From positions 1-6,413 of the forward strand of contig RPQK01000467.1 of the NCBI GenBank assembly GCA_003819755.1: a stretch of DNA of 6,413 bases, in the 5' to 3' direction. Origin of the DNA: Acidobacteriota bacterium (lineage in GTDB: Bacteria > Acidobacteriota > UBA6911 > RPQK01). The notes below the pieces were generated by a model. That model was not told where the DNA came from. It saw only the letters and a program-made list of their open reading frames with translations, and did no database searches. Position 1 is the first letter of the stretch, and every line of letters starts with the position of its first letter. A program made the translations under genes and the position numbers. Positions 1 through 6,082 of this stretch are shown piece after piece.

Positions 1-16
1 CGATCTCGGCTAAATC

Positions 17-36
17 CCTCCGCAAAGAACCGGAGG
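17..36 (+). other. Short hairpin that includes a Shine-Dalgarno-like GGAGG
   Basis: CCTCCG (17-22) is exactly complementary to CGGAGG (31-36), giving a 6-bp stem with an 8-base loop. The right arm is a near-ideal ribosome binding sequence, 8 bases from an ATG at 45 and 2 bases from an ATG at 39, and TAATG at 37-41 would couple a stop to a start. If the downstream frame were translated, the hairpin would hide its ribosome site. There is no T-run after the stem, so it is not a typical intrinsic terminator. Chance is a real alternative for a 6-bp stem. Confidence 0.3.
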
Positions 37-164
37 TAATGACGATGATAATTGCTGGAACAATGCCCGGAACGACAGACCACGGCGTCGGCGCTACTGT
101 CTGGTTATGGTCGGACCTGAAACTGTGCATCGTTCCTGAATTTCCTATAACAGGATATTGTTTT

Positions 165-180
165 TTGCCCCTCGGGGCAA
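165..180. repeat. Perfect 7-bp inverted repeat preceded by a T-run
   Basis: TTGCCCC (165-171) and GGGGCAA (174-180) are exact reverse complements separated by TC. Six T residues (161-166) run into the left arm. The T-run lies 5' of the hairpin on the + strand, and on the minus strand the hairpin is followed by A residues, so neither strand has the hairpin-then-T order of an intrinsic terminator. It could be an operator for a dimeric regulator or an RNA stem in a long glnD leader; nothing in the sequence decides between these. Confidence 0.4.
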
Positions 181-234
181 GTGACAAGATGAGAAGCACA
201 ATCGGAGTCCCGTGGGGACGAAGGCCGCTTTCGA

Positions 235-316
235 CCAAGGACCTCAACGACCTCAACGACCGGAAGGGACCAGGCTAGCTCGCTTCGCTGGTCCTTGAGG
301 TCCTTGAGGTCCTTCG
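235..316. repeat. Long hairpin of tandem 9-bp units just before glnD
   Basis: The right arm has three tandem 9-bp units, GGTCCTTGA (290-298), GGTCCTTGA (299-307) and GGTCCTTCG (308-316). The left arm (235-261) is the reverse complement of this array with 24 of 27 positions paired, its units being CCAAGGACC then TCAACGACC twice. Between the arms, GGACCAG (267-273) also pairs perfectly with CTGGTCC (288-294), so a smaller inner hairpin competes for the first right-hand unit. The loop contains GCTAGC and CGCTTCGCT. Such palindromic, unit-repeated elements occur between genes in many copies in some soil bacterial genomes. Here it ends 36 bases before the glnD start, so it may sit in the 5' untranslated region. 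Function is unknown. Confidence 0.75.
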
Positions 317-352
317 CTTACGCTCCCCCCACGCCTGCGGTATCATGAGTCG

Positions 353-2824
353 ATGTCTGCCGGCCTGGCTGCTTTACGGGAGAACTACGCTGAGCAACGC
401 CGAAAACTGCTCGAGGAGTTCGCACGCGACCGTGATCCACAGGCCGCGCTCTCCGGCCTGACGGATGCCGCGGACGACCTGATCCGCCGGGTTGCACGGA
501 GTCACAAGTGCGATCATGACGTCTGCCTGATCGCCATAGGTGGCTACGGGCGACGGGAACTGTACCCTTTCTCGGACATCGACCTGCTTTTCCTTTACCC
601 TGACGCGGCGCAGGAGGAGGCCGAAAAGGCAATAACCCGTGTGTTGCACGACCTTTGGGATTCCAAGCTGCATCTCGGGCATCAGGTGTGGTCGCTCTCG
701 TCGCTGGAAGGGCTCGCACTCCCGGACTTTGAGTTCATTCTGGCGCTCACGAACGGACGCCTGGTGGCCGGGGATGAGAAACTGGGGCGTGAGGCGCTGG
801 CAGGCATCCTGCCCTCGTTCCTTCGTGCTCACTCAGAGGAACTGACGGCCAAAATCATCGAGGTTACCGAGAAGAGGCATTCCTCCTACCGCAACACGAT
901 TTATCAACTTGAGCCCGATTTGAAACAGGCGCCGGGCGGTCTTCGGGACTATCTCGCTGCAAAATGGCTGTGCGCCCTGGGTGTGGCATCTCCCGACCCT
1001 TCCTCGGAGCCGGATGTCGAGAAGGCTCACGGTGTCCTCGCGCGCTTCAGAACCATGCTGCATTCTCTGCGCGGAAGGCAGCAGAATCAGTTGACTCATC
1101 GCATGCAGGAGGAGATCGCCCGGAAGAGCGGGTATAGTGAAGTTTCCCTGCAGGCCGGCGTCGAGTCCCTCATGATGGAGTACTTCCTTCACGCGCGCAT
1201 TCTCCACTCCTTCTGCCTGAGGGCGATCAGAAGCGCGAAGGGTCCGGCGGCCCGGGTCGCGGAGTTAGACCTCGATCCAGAGGCCCCGTTGGAAAACGCC
1301 CGGGAGCTGCTCGACGTCTTTTTGCGCTCGCTCGAGGACAACCGGGTTCTGAGCGACCGAACGCGCAGCCGGATTGCGGACGCCCTCCCGGTGGTGTCGC
1401 AGACTGTGTCTTTCCCCGAGCTCGGCTCCCGTGTGAAGAAACTCTTCAAACCCCGTCCCGGCCTCTATCGTGCCCTCACCGACATGTACGAAACCGGGCT
1501 GCTCGAGTTGCTTTTCCCTGAATTCGGCAGCATCAAAGCGCGCGTCGTTCGGGACTTCTACCACAAGTACACGGTGGACGAGCATAGTCTCCTGACCATC
1601 AAAAACATCGAAAATCTGCTGACGACAACCGAGCGGTCCGATCTCCGCTTTCGATCGCTGCTTCTTGAATCGGAGGATGCCGAGCTTCTGACTATCGCCC
1701 TGCTGCTGCACGATGTCGGCAAGAGCCGGGAGGGAACTCACGTGGATCGCGGCACCAGCATGGCGGCCAAGGCGTTGCGCCGCTTTCAGATTGCCCGCGA
1801 GGAATTCGAGACGATCCTTTTTCTGATCAGAAATCACCTGGCCATGTCCTCGGTTGTCTTTCGGCGGGACCTGGATGACCCGGAAGTGGCGCGCCGCTTC
1901 GTGGACCTGGTCAATGATCCCGGTCGCCTTCGTCTTCTGACCCTGATGACCTACGCGGACATCAAGGCCGTTGCCCCGGGGACCTTGAACGACTGGAAGA
2001 AGGATCTGCTCTGGCAGCTCTATGTAGCGGCTTACAACAAGCTCACCCTTGGTTTCGGCGAGGAAAGAATTGAGGAGGAAGATGTCGGCGAGAAGCTGTT
2101 GCTCGATCTTCCGGCCGAGCTGGACGGAGACAACTTCGAGCGTTTTTTGGAAGGCTTCCCCCGGCGTTACCTGATGACGGTTCCTCCCCCGGAAATCTAT
2201 GAGCATTTCCGGTTGGCCAGCGCGCTAAGCGCCGAGAATCCGGTCCAGCTGCGGCTCACCGGACGCGACGGGTACTATGAGTTGTGTGCGGTCACGCCGG
2301 ATCGCTACTATCTTTTCGCAAAGATCGTCGGCCTTCTTTCCTATTTCGAGATGAACATTCTTCGCGGTTACGGCTTCTCCAACCGGCAGAACACCGTACT
2401 CGACCTGTTTCACTTCCACGACACGCGCGAGGTGTTCGCTCTAAACCCCGAGGAAAAAAGCCGCTTTCTTCAGCTGCTGAGGCAGGCCGTGGGCGACCAG
2501 ATCTCGGTTGAGAGGGTTTTGGCCGGAAAGGAGCAGAGCGTCGTTTTCAGGCCGGTCGGTCCTTCGTTTCCGCCGACTATCCACTTTGAGGATGAGTTTT
2601 CGGACAGCTACTCGATCATGGAGATCGTCGCCCCCGACTCGATGGGTCTCCTGTACCGCATCGGACGTGAAATCTCGAAGCTCCGATGTAATATCGAATT
2701 GGTGCTCATCGCGACCGAGGGAAACAAGGCCGTCGATGTTTTTTACCTGACCTATGAAGGGAAGAAATTGCCTTTGGATCTCAAACAGGGGTTAAAGGCG
2801 AGTATCGCAGGCGCAATAGGGTGA
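353..2824 (+). CDS. glnD: Bifunctional [protein-PII] uridylyltransferase / uridylyl-removing enzyme GlnD
   Basis: GlnD is the cytoplasmic primary glutamine sensor of nitrogen control: at low glutamine it transfers UMP from UTP to PII, and at high glutamine it removes UMP. The 823-residue product shows the whole family architecture. The nucleotidyltransferase domain has GGYGRRE (63-69) followed by the catalytic DID (75-77). The GlnD-type motif KQAPGGLRDY lies at 191-200. The HD hydrolase domain has His411, LLHDVGK (451-457, His453-Asp454), His463, RNHLAMS (493-499) and TYADIKA (533-539). Two C-terminal ACT domains, which bind glutamine in this family, start near 652 (FAKIVGLLSYF) and 754 (SIMEIVAPDSMGLLYRIGRE). 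It is somewhat shorter than E. coli GlnD (about 890 residues), without loss of a motif. The ATG at 353 is the only early in-frame start; its ribosome site is weak (TGAG at 346-349). glnB follows after four bases. No frameshift or missing key residue seen. Confidence 0.96.
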   Translation: MSAGLAALRENYAEQRRKLLEEFARDRDPQAALSGLTDAADDLIRRVARSHKCDHDVCLIAIGGYGRRELYPFSDIDLLFLYPDAAQEEAEKAITRVLHDLWDSKLHLGHQVWSLSSLEGLALPDFEFILALTNGRLVAGDEKLGREALAGILPSFLRAHSEELTAKIIEVTEKRHSSYRNTIYQLEPDLKQAPGGLRDYLAAKWLCALGVASPDPSSEPDVEKAHGVLARFRTMLHSLRGRQQNQLTHRMQEEIARKSGYSEVSLQAGVESLMMEYFLHARILHSFCLRAIRSAKGPAARVAELDLDPEAPLENARELLDVFLRSLEDNRVLSDRTRSRIADALPVVSQTVSFPELGSRVKKLFKPRPGLYRALTDMYETGLLELLFPEFGSIKARVVRDFYHKYTVDEHSLLTIKNIENLLTTTERSDLRFRSLLLESEDAELLTIALLLHDVGKSREGTHVDRGTSMAAKALRRFQIAREEFETILFLIRNHLAMSSVVFRRDLDDPEVARRFVDLVNDPGRLRLLTLMTYADIKAVAPGTLNDWKKDLLWQLYVAAYNKLTLGFGEERIEEEDVGEKLLLDLPAELDGDNFERFLEGFPRRYLMTVPPPEIYEHFRLASALSAENPVQLRLTGRDGYYELCAVTPDRYYLFAKIVGLLSYFEMNILRGYGFSNRQNTVLDLFHFHDTREVFALNPEEKSRFLQLLRQAVGDQISVERVLAGKEQSVVFRPVGPSFPPTIHFEDEFSDSYSIMEIVAPDSMGLLYRIGREISKLRCNIELVLIATEGNKAVDVFYLTYEGKKLPLDLKQGLKASIAGAIG

Positions 2825-2828
2825 CAAC

Positions 2829-3161
2829 ATGAAGCTGATCAAAGCGATAGTGCGACCGAGCAAAGTGGAGGATATCAAGGATGCTCTCACGCGACTGAAT
2901 CTCGCGGGAATGACCATCACGGAGGTCCGGGGTCACGGTCGCCAGAAAGGGCACGCGGCCATCTACCGCGGGAAGGAATACAACGTCACCCTGTTGCCCA
3001 AGGTAAAAATCGAAATTGTCCTGCCGGACGAGATGGTCGAAGAGACGATCCGTACCATTATCGAGACGGCGCGCACCGGCGAAATCGGGGATGGACGGGT
3101 CTTCGTTCTCCCTGTCGATCAGGGTTACAACATCCGGACCGGGGAAAAGGACATCATTTGA
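2829..3161 (+). CDS. glnB: Nitrogen regulatory protein PII (GlnB/GlnK family)
   Basis: PII is a trimeric cytoplasmic signal protein that binds ATP/ADP and 2-oxoglutarate and controls targets such as GlnE, NtrB or ammonium transporters. The 110-residue product aligns without gaps to E. coli GlnB (112 residues). Visible marks are TEVRGHGRQKGH (31-42) with Gln39 of the 2-oxoglutarate site, the T-loop YRGKEY (46-51) with the uridylylation target Tyr51, LPKVKIEIV (56-64) with Lys58, the B-loop TGEIGDG (83-89) and the C-loop IRTGE (102-106). Position 90, usually Lys, is Arg, and position 101, usually Arg, is Asn; both normally contact ATP phosphates, while Arg103 is kept. It starts four bases after glnD, with AGGGTGA (2818-2824) over the glnD stop as its ribosome site, so the enzyme and its substrate are co-transcribed. 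No amtB is next to it, so I cannot tell GlnB from GlnK by context. Confidence 0.95.
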   Translation: MKLIKAIVRPSKVEDIKDALTRLNLAGMTITEVRGHGRQKGHAAIYRGKEYNVTLLPKVKIEIVLPDEMVEETIRTIIETARTGEIGDGRVFVLPVDQGYNIRTGEKDII

Positions 3162-3173
3162 TCAACGGCAACC

Positions 3174-3200
3174 GTAGTTCCCATCGCAGATGGGACCCTG
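3174..3200 (-). repeat. REP-like palindrome, left copy (inverted)
   Basis: TCCCATC (3179-3185) pairs exactly with GATGGGA (3189-3195) around a 3-base loop GCA. The reverse complement of this segment (GGGTCCCATCTGCGATGGGA, then ACTAC) matches the copy at 3259-3289 closely, including the flanking GCA on one side and TAC on the other, so the two are the same element in opposite orientation. The stem is imperfect outside the 7-bp core. Confidence 0.65.
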
Positions 3201-3258
3201 CAATCGAGAGTCAAGCTACCCTCTGCGAGTGGATTCCAGACAGCGCACAGGAACGATC

Positions 3259-3289
3259 GCAAGGTCCCATCTGGAGATGGGACCTACAG
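3259..3289 (+). repeat. REP-like palindrome, right copy
   Basis: AGGTCCCATCT (3262-3272) and AGATGGGACCT (3275-3285) are a perfect 11-bp inverted repeat with only GG between them; the innermost pair or two would have to open to form a loop. Together with the inverted copy about 80 bases upstream it makes a head-to-head pair like the REP doublets (REPIN/BIME) known from other bacteria. No REP-associated transposase is in this window. Confidence 0.7.
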
Positions 3290-3316
3290 TCGCCACCACT
3301 TTGGTTCTGAGGAACG

Positions 3317-4639
3317 CTAATTCGCCTTATCCGCCGGCTTCTTAAAGAGCTCCAATGCCGCTGCCACCATCGCTCTTATCCCAATCGGAATGGCTTTCTC
3401 GGCATCGGGCGCCAAATCCGAAGAGTGCAGCGACGGAAGCGGCTTTCCCTGGGTCCGATGCTCGCTCATCAATGCTGCGGGAATTCCCCCCAGCCAGAAG
3501 ATGCAGCCTTTCACCCCATTGTCCTTCGAGTAGTAGGCGAAATCCTCTGCGCCCATCACCGGGTCGACACGCGTTACCTGGGCTTCCCCGAGTTCTCTCT
3601 GCCAGGCAGGCACCAGCCGCTTGGTCAGTTCCGGGTCATTGAACGTGGCGGCGTTGAATTCTGTACCGTACTTGACGATCGGCTGGGCACTGTCCGGCAT
3701 TCCGGCAGCGGTGGCCAGCCCTTTCGCGATCCGCTCAATAGAGGCGAGGATGAGGGTCCTGATTTCCGGTTTATAGTAACGGATAGTCAGTTGCAGCTTG
3801 ACCTCGTCGGGGATGATGTTGTGCTTGGTGCCGCCGTGGATGGATCCGACAGTCACCACTCCCGAATCGATCGGCGGGACCTCCCGGCTGATGATCGTCT
3901 GGATAGCGAGAATGAACTGTGCGGCCAGAACGATCGGATCCTTGGCCGTGTGCGGGTAGGCGCCGTGCCCGCCCTTGCCTTTGATCGTCACATCGACCGA
4001 TTCCACCCCGGCCAAGGCGAATTCGGGGCAATACCCAATCTTGCCGGACTCGAGTTGAGCCGAGGTGTGCAGGGCCAGTGCGAAATCGGGCTTCGGGAAC
4101 CGGGTGTAAAGACCGTCCTTGAACAGCGCACGTGCCCCTGCGCCGATTTCTTCCGCCGGCTGACCGACCATGACGAGCGTCCCTTGCCAGTTCTTCCGGT
4201 TCTCGCTTAGAGCCTTCGCCGTTCCCAGGAAAGAGGTCATGTGCACATCGTGCCCACACGCGTGCATTGCAGAGACTTGTTCGCCGGCAGGGGAAGTCGC
4301 TTTCACCTTGCTGGCGAAGGGCAATCCGGTCTTCTCCTCGATTGGCAGTGCGTCAAGATCGGTCCGGATGAGGACCACCGGACCTTGGCCGTTCTTGAGG
4401 ACACCGACTATCCCATATCCCTTTAACCCGGCCCGGTCGTACTGACCCAGCCCCTCCGTAACTTCAAACCCCAGCTGCCGCAGCTCCTGCGCCACGAGCC
4501 TGGCCGTCTGCTGTTCCTGCCCCGACAACTCGGGATTGGCGTGCAAGTGACGGTAGGTTTCAAGCAGGGAAGGCATGTCCGGGGTAACGGTTTGTGCCAT
4601 CAACAACAGGGCCAGAATCGCGAGGTTCATGCCTCCCAT
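3317..4639 (-). CDS. M20D-family metal-dependent amidohydrolase, probably exported
   Basis: The 440-residue product belongs to the M20D group (hippurate hydrolase, N-acyl-amino-acid and IAA-amino-acid amidohydrolases), which cut amide bonds of N-acylated amino acids with two divalent metal ions. Expected ligands are present: Cys128 and His130 in MHACGHD, Glu163-Glu164 in GQPAEE (catalytic base and ligand), His191 in LALHT and His405 in LHSSDLAPDAE. Cys128 to Glu164 is 36 residues, the same as Cys137 to Glu173 in the plant enzyme ILL2. The dimerisation domain starts near 213, with GKGGHGAYPH (221-230) in it, and DPVMGAEDFAYY (359-370) is also typical. Residues 5-16 are hydrophobic (NLAILALLLMAQ), suggesting a signal peptide, but there is no Lys or Arg before the core and no lipobox Cys. 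The start is uncertain: ATG 4639 has no ribosome site, and ATG 4630 has GGGAGG only one base upstream. Substrate unknown. It reads away from the kinase gene and converges on glnB. Confidence 0.92.
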   Translation of the reverse strand: MGGMNLAILALLLMAQTVTPDMPSLLETYRHLHANPELSGQEQQTARLVAQELRQLGFEVTEGLGQYDRAGLKGYGIVGVLKNGQGPVVLIRTDLDALPIEEKTGLPFASKVKATSPAGEQVSAMHACGHDVHMTSFLGTAKALSENRKNWQGTLVMVGQPAEEIGAGARALFKDGLYTRFPKPDFALALHTSAQLESGKIGYCPEFALAGVESVDVTIKGKGGHGAYPHTAKDPIVLAAQFILAIQTIISREVPPIDSGVVTVGSIHGGTKHNIIPDEVKLQLTIRYYKPEIRTLILASIERIAKGLATAAGMPDSAQPIVKYGTEFNAATFNDPELTKRLVPAWQRELGEAQVTRVDPVMGAEDFAYYSKDNGVKGCIFWLGGIPAALMSEHRTQGKPLPSLHSSDLAPDAEKAIPIGIRAMVAAALELFKKPADKAN

Positions 4640-4676
4640 TCTACAGGAGGCAACGCGGCGGACCGAGAAGGTCAGC

Positions 4677-4705
4677 TTGAACCGGCTCTCTCATAGTCGT
4701 TAAAT
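4677..4705 (+). promoter_or_regulatory. Candidate sigma-70 promoter for the histidine kinase
   Basis: TTGAAC (4677-4682) and TTAAAT (4700-4705), each matching 4 of 6 consensus bases, are spaced by 17 bases. Transcription would start near 4712. That places the first possible ATG (4709) upstream of the RNA start and supports the ATG at 4739 as the true start. It lies in the short divergent region between the amidohydrolase and kinase genes. The match is moderate and could be chance. Confidence 0.35.
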
Positions 4706-4738
4706 GGAATGTGGGGTCCCGTTCCAGCGGGGGCCGGG

Positions 4739-6058
4739 ATGTTGTCAGCCGCGTTCGTTGATCAGTCAGCTTCGGGGGAGAGGGGACATTTCTATCCCGA
4801 ACAGGTCCGGCAGCTCTACTCCTTTCTTCCTGTCGGGCTGATCGCCACTGCCGTCAATTCAGCTATTGTCCTGGCCGTGCTTTGGCCGGTTTTACGTCAT
4901 CCCTCTCTCGTCATCTGGTTCGGGGCGCTCCTCGCATTGACGTCCGTTCGTATCTTGGTGTTGCGACGGTACAATGGGACGGACGAGCACCGGAAGAAGC
5001 AAAGGTATTGGGGAAGGCTTTTGATCGGGGGAAACGTTCTGTCCGGCGCCCTTTGGGGCCTTCTTCCGATATTTCTGTTCCCTGCGGAATCGATGCCTCA
5101 CCAGGTGTTTCAAGCTTTCGTGATCGGCGGGATGGTTGCCGGTTCGGTCGGCATCTATTCCACCCTGAGGCTCGCATTTGCCGCTTACGCGCTTCCTGCC
5201 TTTGTTCCTGTCACAGTCCGGTTCTGCACCTTCTCAGACGGGCTGCATCTGGCCATGGCTGCCTTGTGCAGCATTTTCATGGTGTTGATGTTCATGTCGA
5301 GCTTCCGGAATCATGCGGCCCATCGGGCGGTTCTCGAACTGAACGTCGAGAATCAGTCGCTGATCAGGCGACTCAGTGAAAAGAGCACAAAGGCGGAGCA
5401 AATCGCTGAGGAACTGCGTAACCTGACGGCTTACCTGCATGACGTACGGGAAGAAGAGAGCAAGCGGATAGCCAGCGAAATCCATGATCAGCTGGGTCAG
5501 TCTCTCACAGCGGCCAAAATGACCGTGGCTCGCCTCCGCAAATCCCCGGAGAACCTCCCCGCGGGCTTGCGGGAGGGTCTGGAGTCCTTGTCGGAGCTTC
5601 TTGGCACGGTGCTTGGCGACGTACGACGGATTTCGCGGCATCTTCGCCCTCTGGTCCTCGACGAGTTCGGGCTGGAGGCAGCGGTTGAATGGCTAGTCAC
5701 CGATTTTCGGGAAACGACGGGCGTGATTTGTGACCTTCAGTCGGGAATATCGACCGGCAGCCTGGGATCGGATATTTCAGTCACGTTGTTCCGAATACTG
5801 CAGGAGGCCTTGACCAACGTCGCCCGGCACGCGGAGGCCAGACATGTGAGAATCATCCTCATCGAGCGAGAAGGGGAGGTCCAGCTGCGTGTCGAAGACG
5901 ACGGAAGGGGAATCCCGGCCGATTATCTCCGGCCCCACACCTTCGGGGTGTTGAACATGAAAGAAAGGGCGCTTCGGCTGCGTGGGGAAGTCCTTATTTC
6001 GCCTGCGGAGCCGACCGGGACAATCGTGAGTGTGCGGATCCCGACCAATGCGCGCTGA
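4739..6058 (+). CDS. Membrane sensor histidine kinase, HisKA_3 (NarL/DegS type)
   Basis: This 439-residue protein autophosphorylates on histidine in response to an unknown signal and should pass phosphate to a NarL/LuxR-type response regulator. Numbering from ATG 4739, six hydrophobic segments lie at about 27-52, 57-76, 93-115, 123-140, 145-161 and 169-188, with no large extracytoplasmic loop, so sensing is probably within the membrane. A predicted coiled-coil linker (about 191-240) leads to the HisKA_3 dimerisation motif EEESKRIASEIHDQLGQ with phospho-acceptor His249. The ATPase domain has the N-box LQEALTN (354-360), the G1 box DDGRGI (387-392) and a G2-type FGVLNMKERA (402-411). There is no receiver or PAS domain, and no response regulator gene is adjacent, so it is an orphan in this window. 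An ATG at 4709 would add ten residues (MWGPVPAGAG), but that stretch covers a palindrome, has no ribosome site, and lies at the predicted RNA start. ATG 4739 has GGGGG five bases upstream. Confidence 0.93.
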   Translation: MLSAAFVDQSASGERGHFYPEQVRQLYSFLPVGLIATAVNSAIVLAVLWPVLRHPSLVIWFGALLALTSVRILVLRRYNGTDEHRKKQRYWGRLLIGGNVLSGALWGLLPIFLFPAESMPHQVFQAFVIGGMVAGSVGIYSTLRLAFAAYALPAFVPVTVRFCTFSDGLHLAMAALCSIFMVLMFMSSFRNHAAHRAVLELNVENQSLIRRLSEKSTKAEQIAEELRNLTAYLHDVREEESKRIASEIHDQLGQSLTAAKMTVARLRKSPENLPAGLREGLESLSELLGTVLGDVRRISRHLRPLVLDEFGLEAAVEWLVTDFRETTGVICDLQSGISTGSLGSDISVTLFRILQEALTNVARHAEARHVRIILIEREGEVQLRVEDDGRGIPADYLRPHTFGVLNMKERALRLRGEVLISPAEPTGTIVSVRIPTNAR

Positions 6059-6082
6059 CCCTCTTGGGCCGAAGAGCAGTTG

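Larger units (their letters stand above)
1..352. other. Non-coding leader region upstream of glnD
   Basis: I see no convincing gene in this stretch. Frame 1 is open from base 1 to a TAA at 37-39 and could be the last twelve codons of an upstream gene, but it is too short to identify. A following 79-codon open frame starts at 39 and runs to 278, yet it crosses the 9-bp hairpin repeat and its codon choice is less GC-rich in third position than the neighbouring genes, so I do not call it. What the region does hold is structure: a short hairpin at 17-36, a small one at 207-219 (GTCCC-GTG-GGGAC), a perfect palindrome at 165-180 and a long repeat hairpin at 235-316. No strong sigma-70 or sigma-54 promoter for glnD could be recognised; TATAAC at 146-151 looks like a -10 box but has no matching -35. 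Confidence 0.6.
3162..3316. other. Convergent intergenic spacer with two REP-like palindromes
   Basis: This 155-base spacer separates the 3' ends of glnB (+) and the amidohydrolase gene (-). It holds no gene. Its content is two related palindromes at 3174-3200 and 3259-3289, described separately, with about 60 bases of unremarkable sequence between. Neither is followed by a T-run, so I do not call an intrinsic terminator, although stems between convergent genes can protect 3' ends of transcripts. Confidence 0.6.

Noticed and set aside
1..120. Possible cyclic-di-GMP (GEMM) riboswitch, suggested by CGCAAAG near 21-27.
   Set aside because: The surrounding bases pair as a simple 6-bp hairpin around that motif, which is not its place in the riboswitch, and the second GEMM helix and receptor could not be found.
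123..151. Possible sigma-70 promoter for glnD with TATAAC (146-151) as -10.
   Set aside because: At 17-base spacing the -35 would be CTGTGC, matching only 2 of 6 consensus bases, and there is no extended -10. No sigma-54 GG-N10-GC promoter was found either.
39..278. Small open frame of 79 codons on the + strand with a good ribosome-site sequence upstream.
   Set aside because: It crosses the left arm of the 9-bp repeat hairpin, shows no recognisable domain, and its third-position GC is lower than in the neighbouring genes. Kept only as an observation about the hairpin at 17-36.
1265..2206. 313-codon open frame on the minus strand.
   Set aside because: It lies wholly antisense to the clearly identified glnD, and its product shows no family motif. 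Long antisense frames are expected in GC-rich genes.
3179..3285. Intrinsic terminators for glnB or the amidohydrolase gene.
   Set aside because: The stems are strong but neither is followed by a run of T on either strand. Their similarity to each other in inverted orientation points to a repeat family instead.
3425..4210. 261-codon open frame on the + strand.
   Set aside because: It is antisense to the M20D gene, whose active-site motifs are complete. The antisense product shows no recognisable feature.
6061..6076. Possible terminator hairpin CTCTT-GGGCCG-AAGAG between the kinase and glnE stops.
   Set aside because: The stem is only 5 bp and AT-rich and neither strand has a T-run after it. 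It is too weak to call, though the convergent position is where a terminator would be expected.
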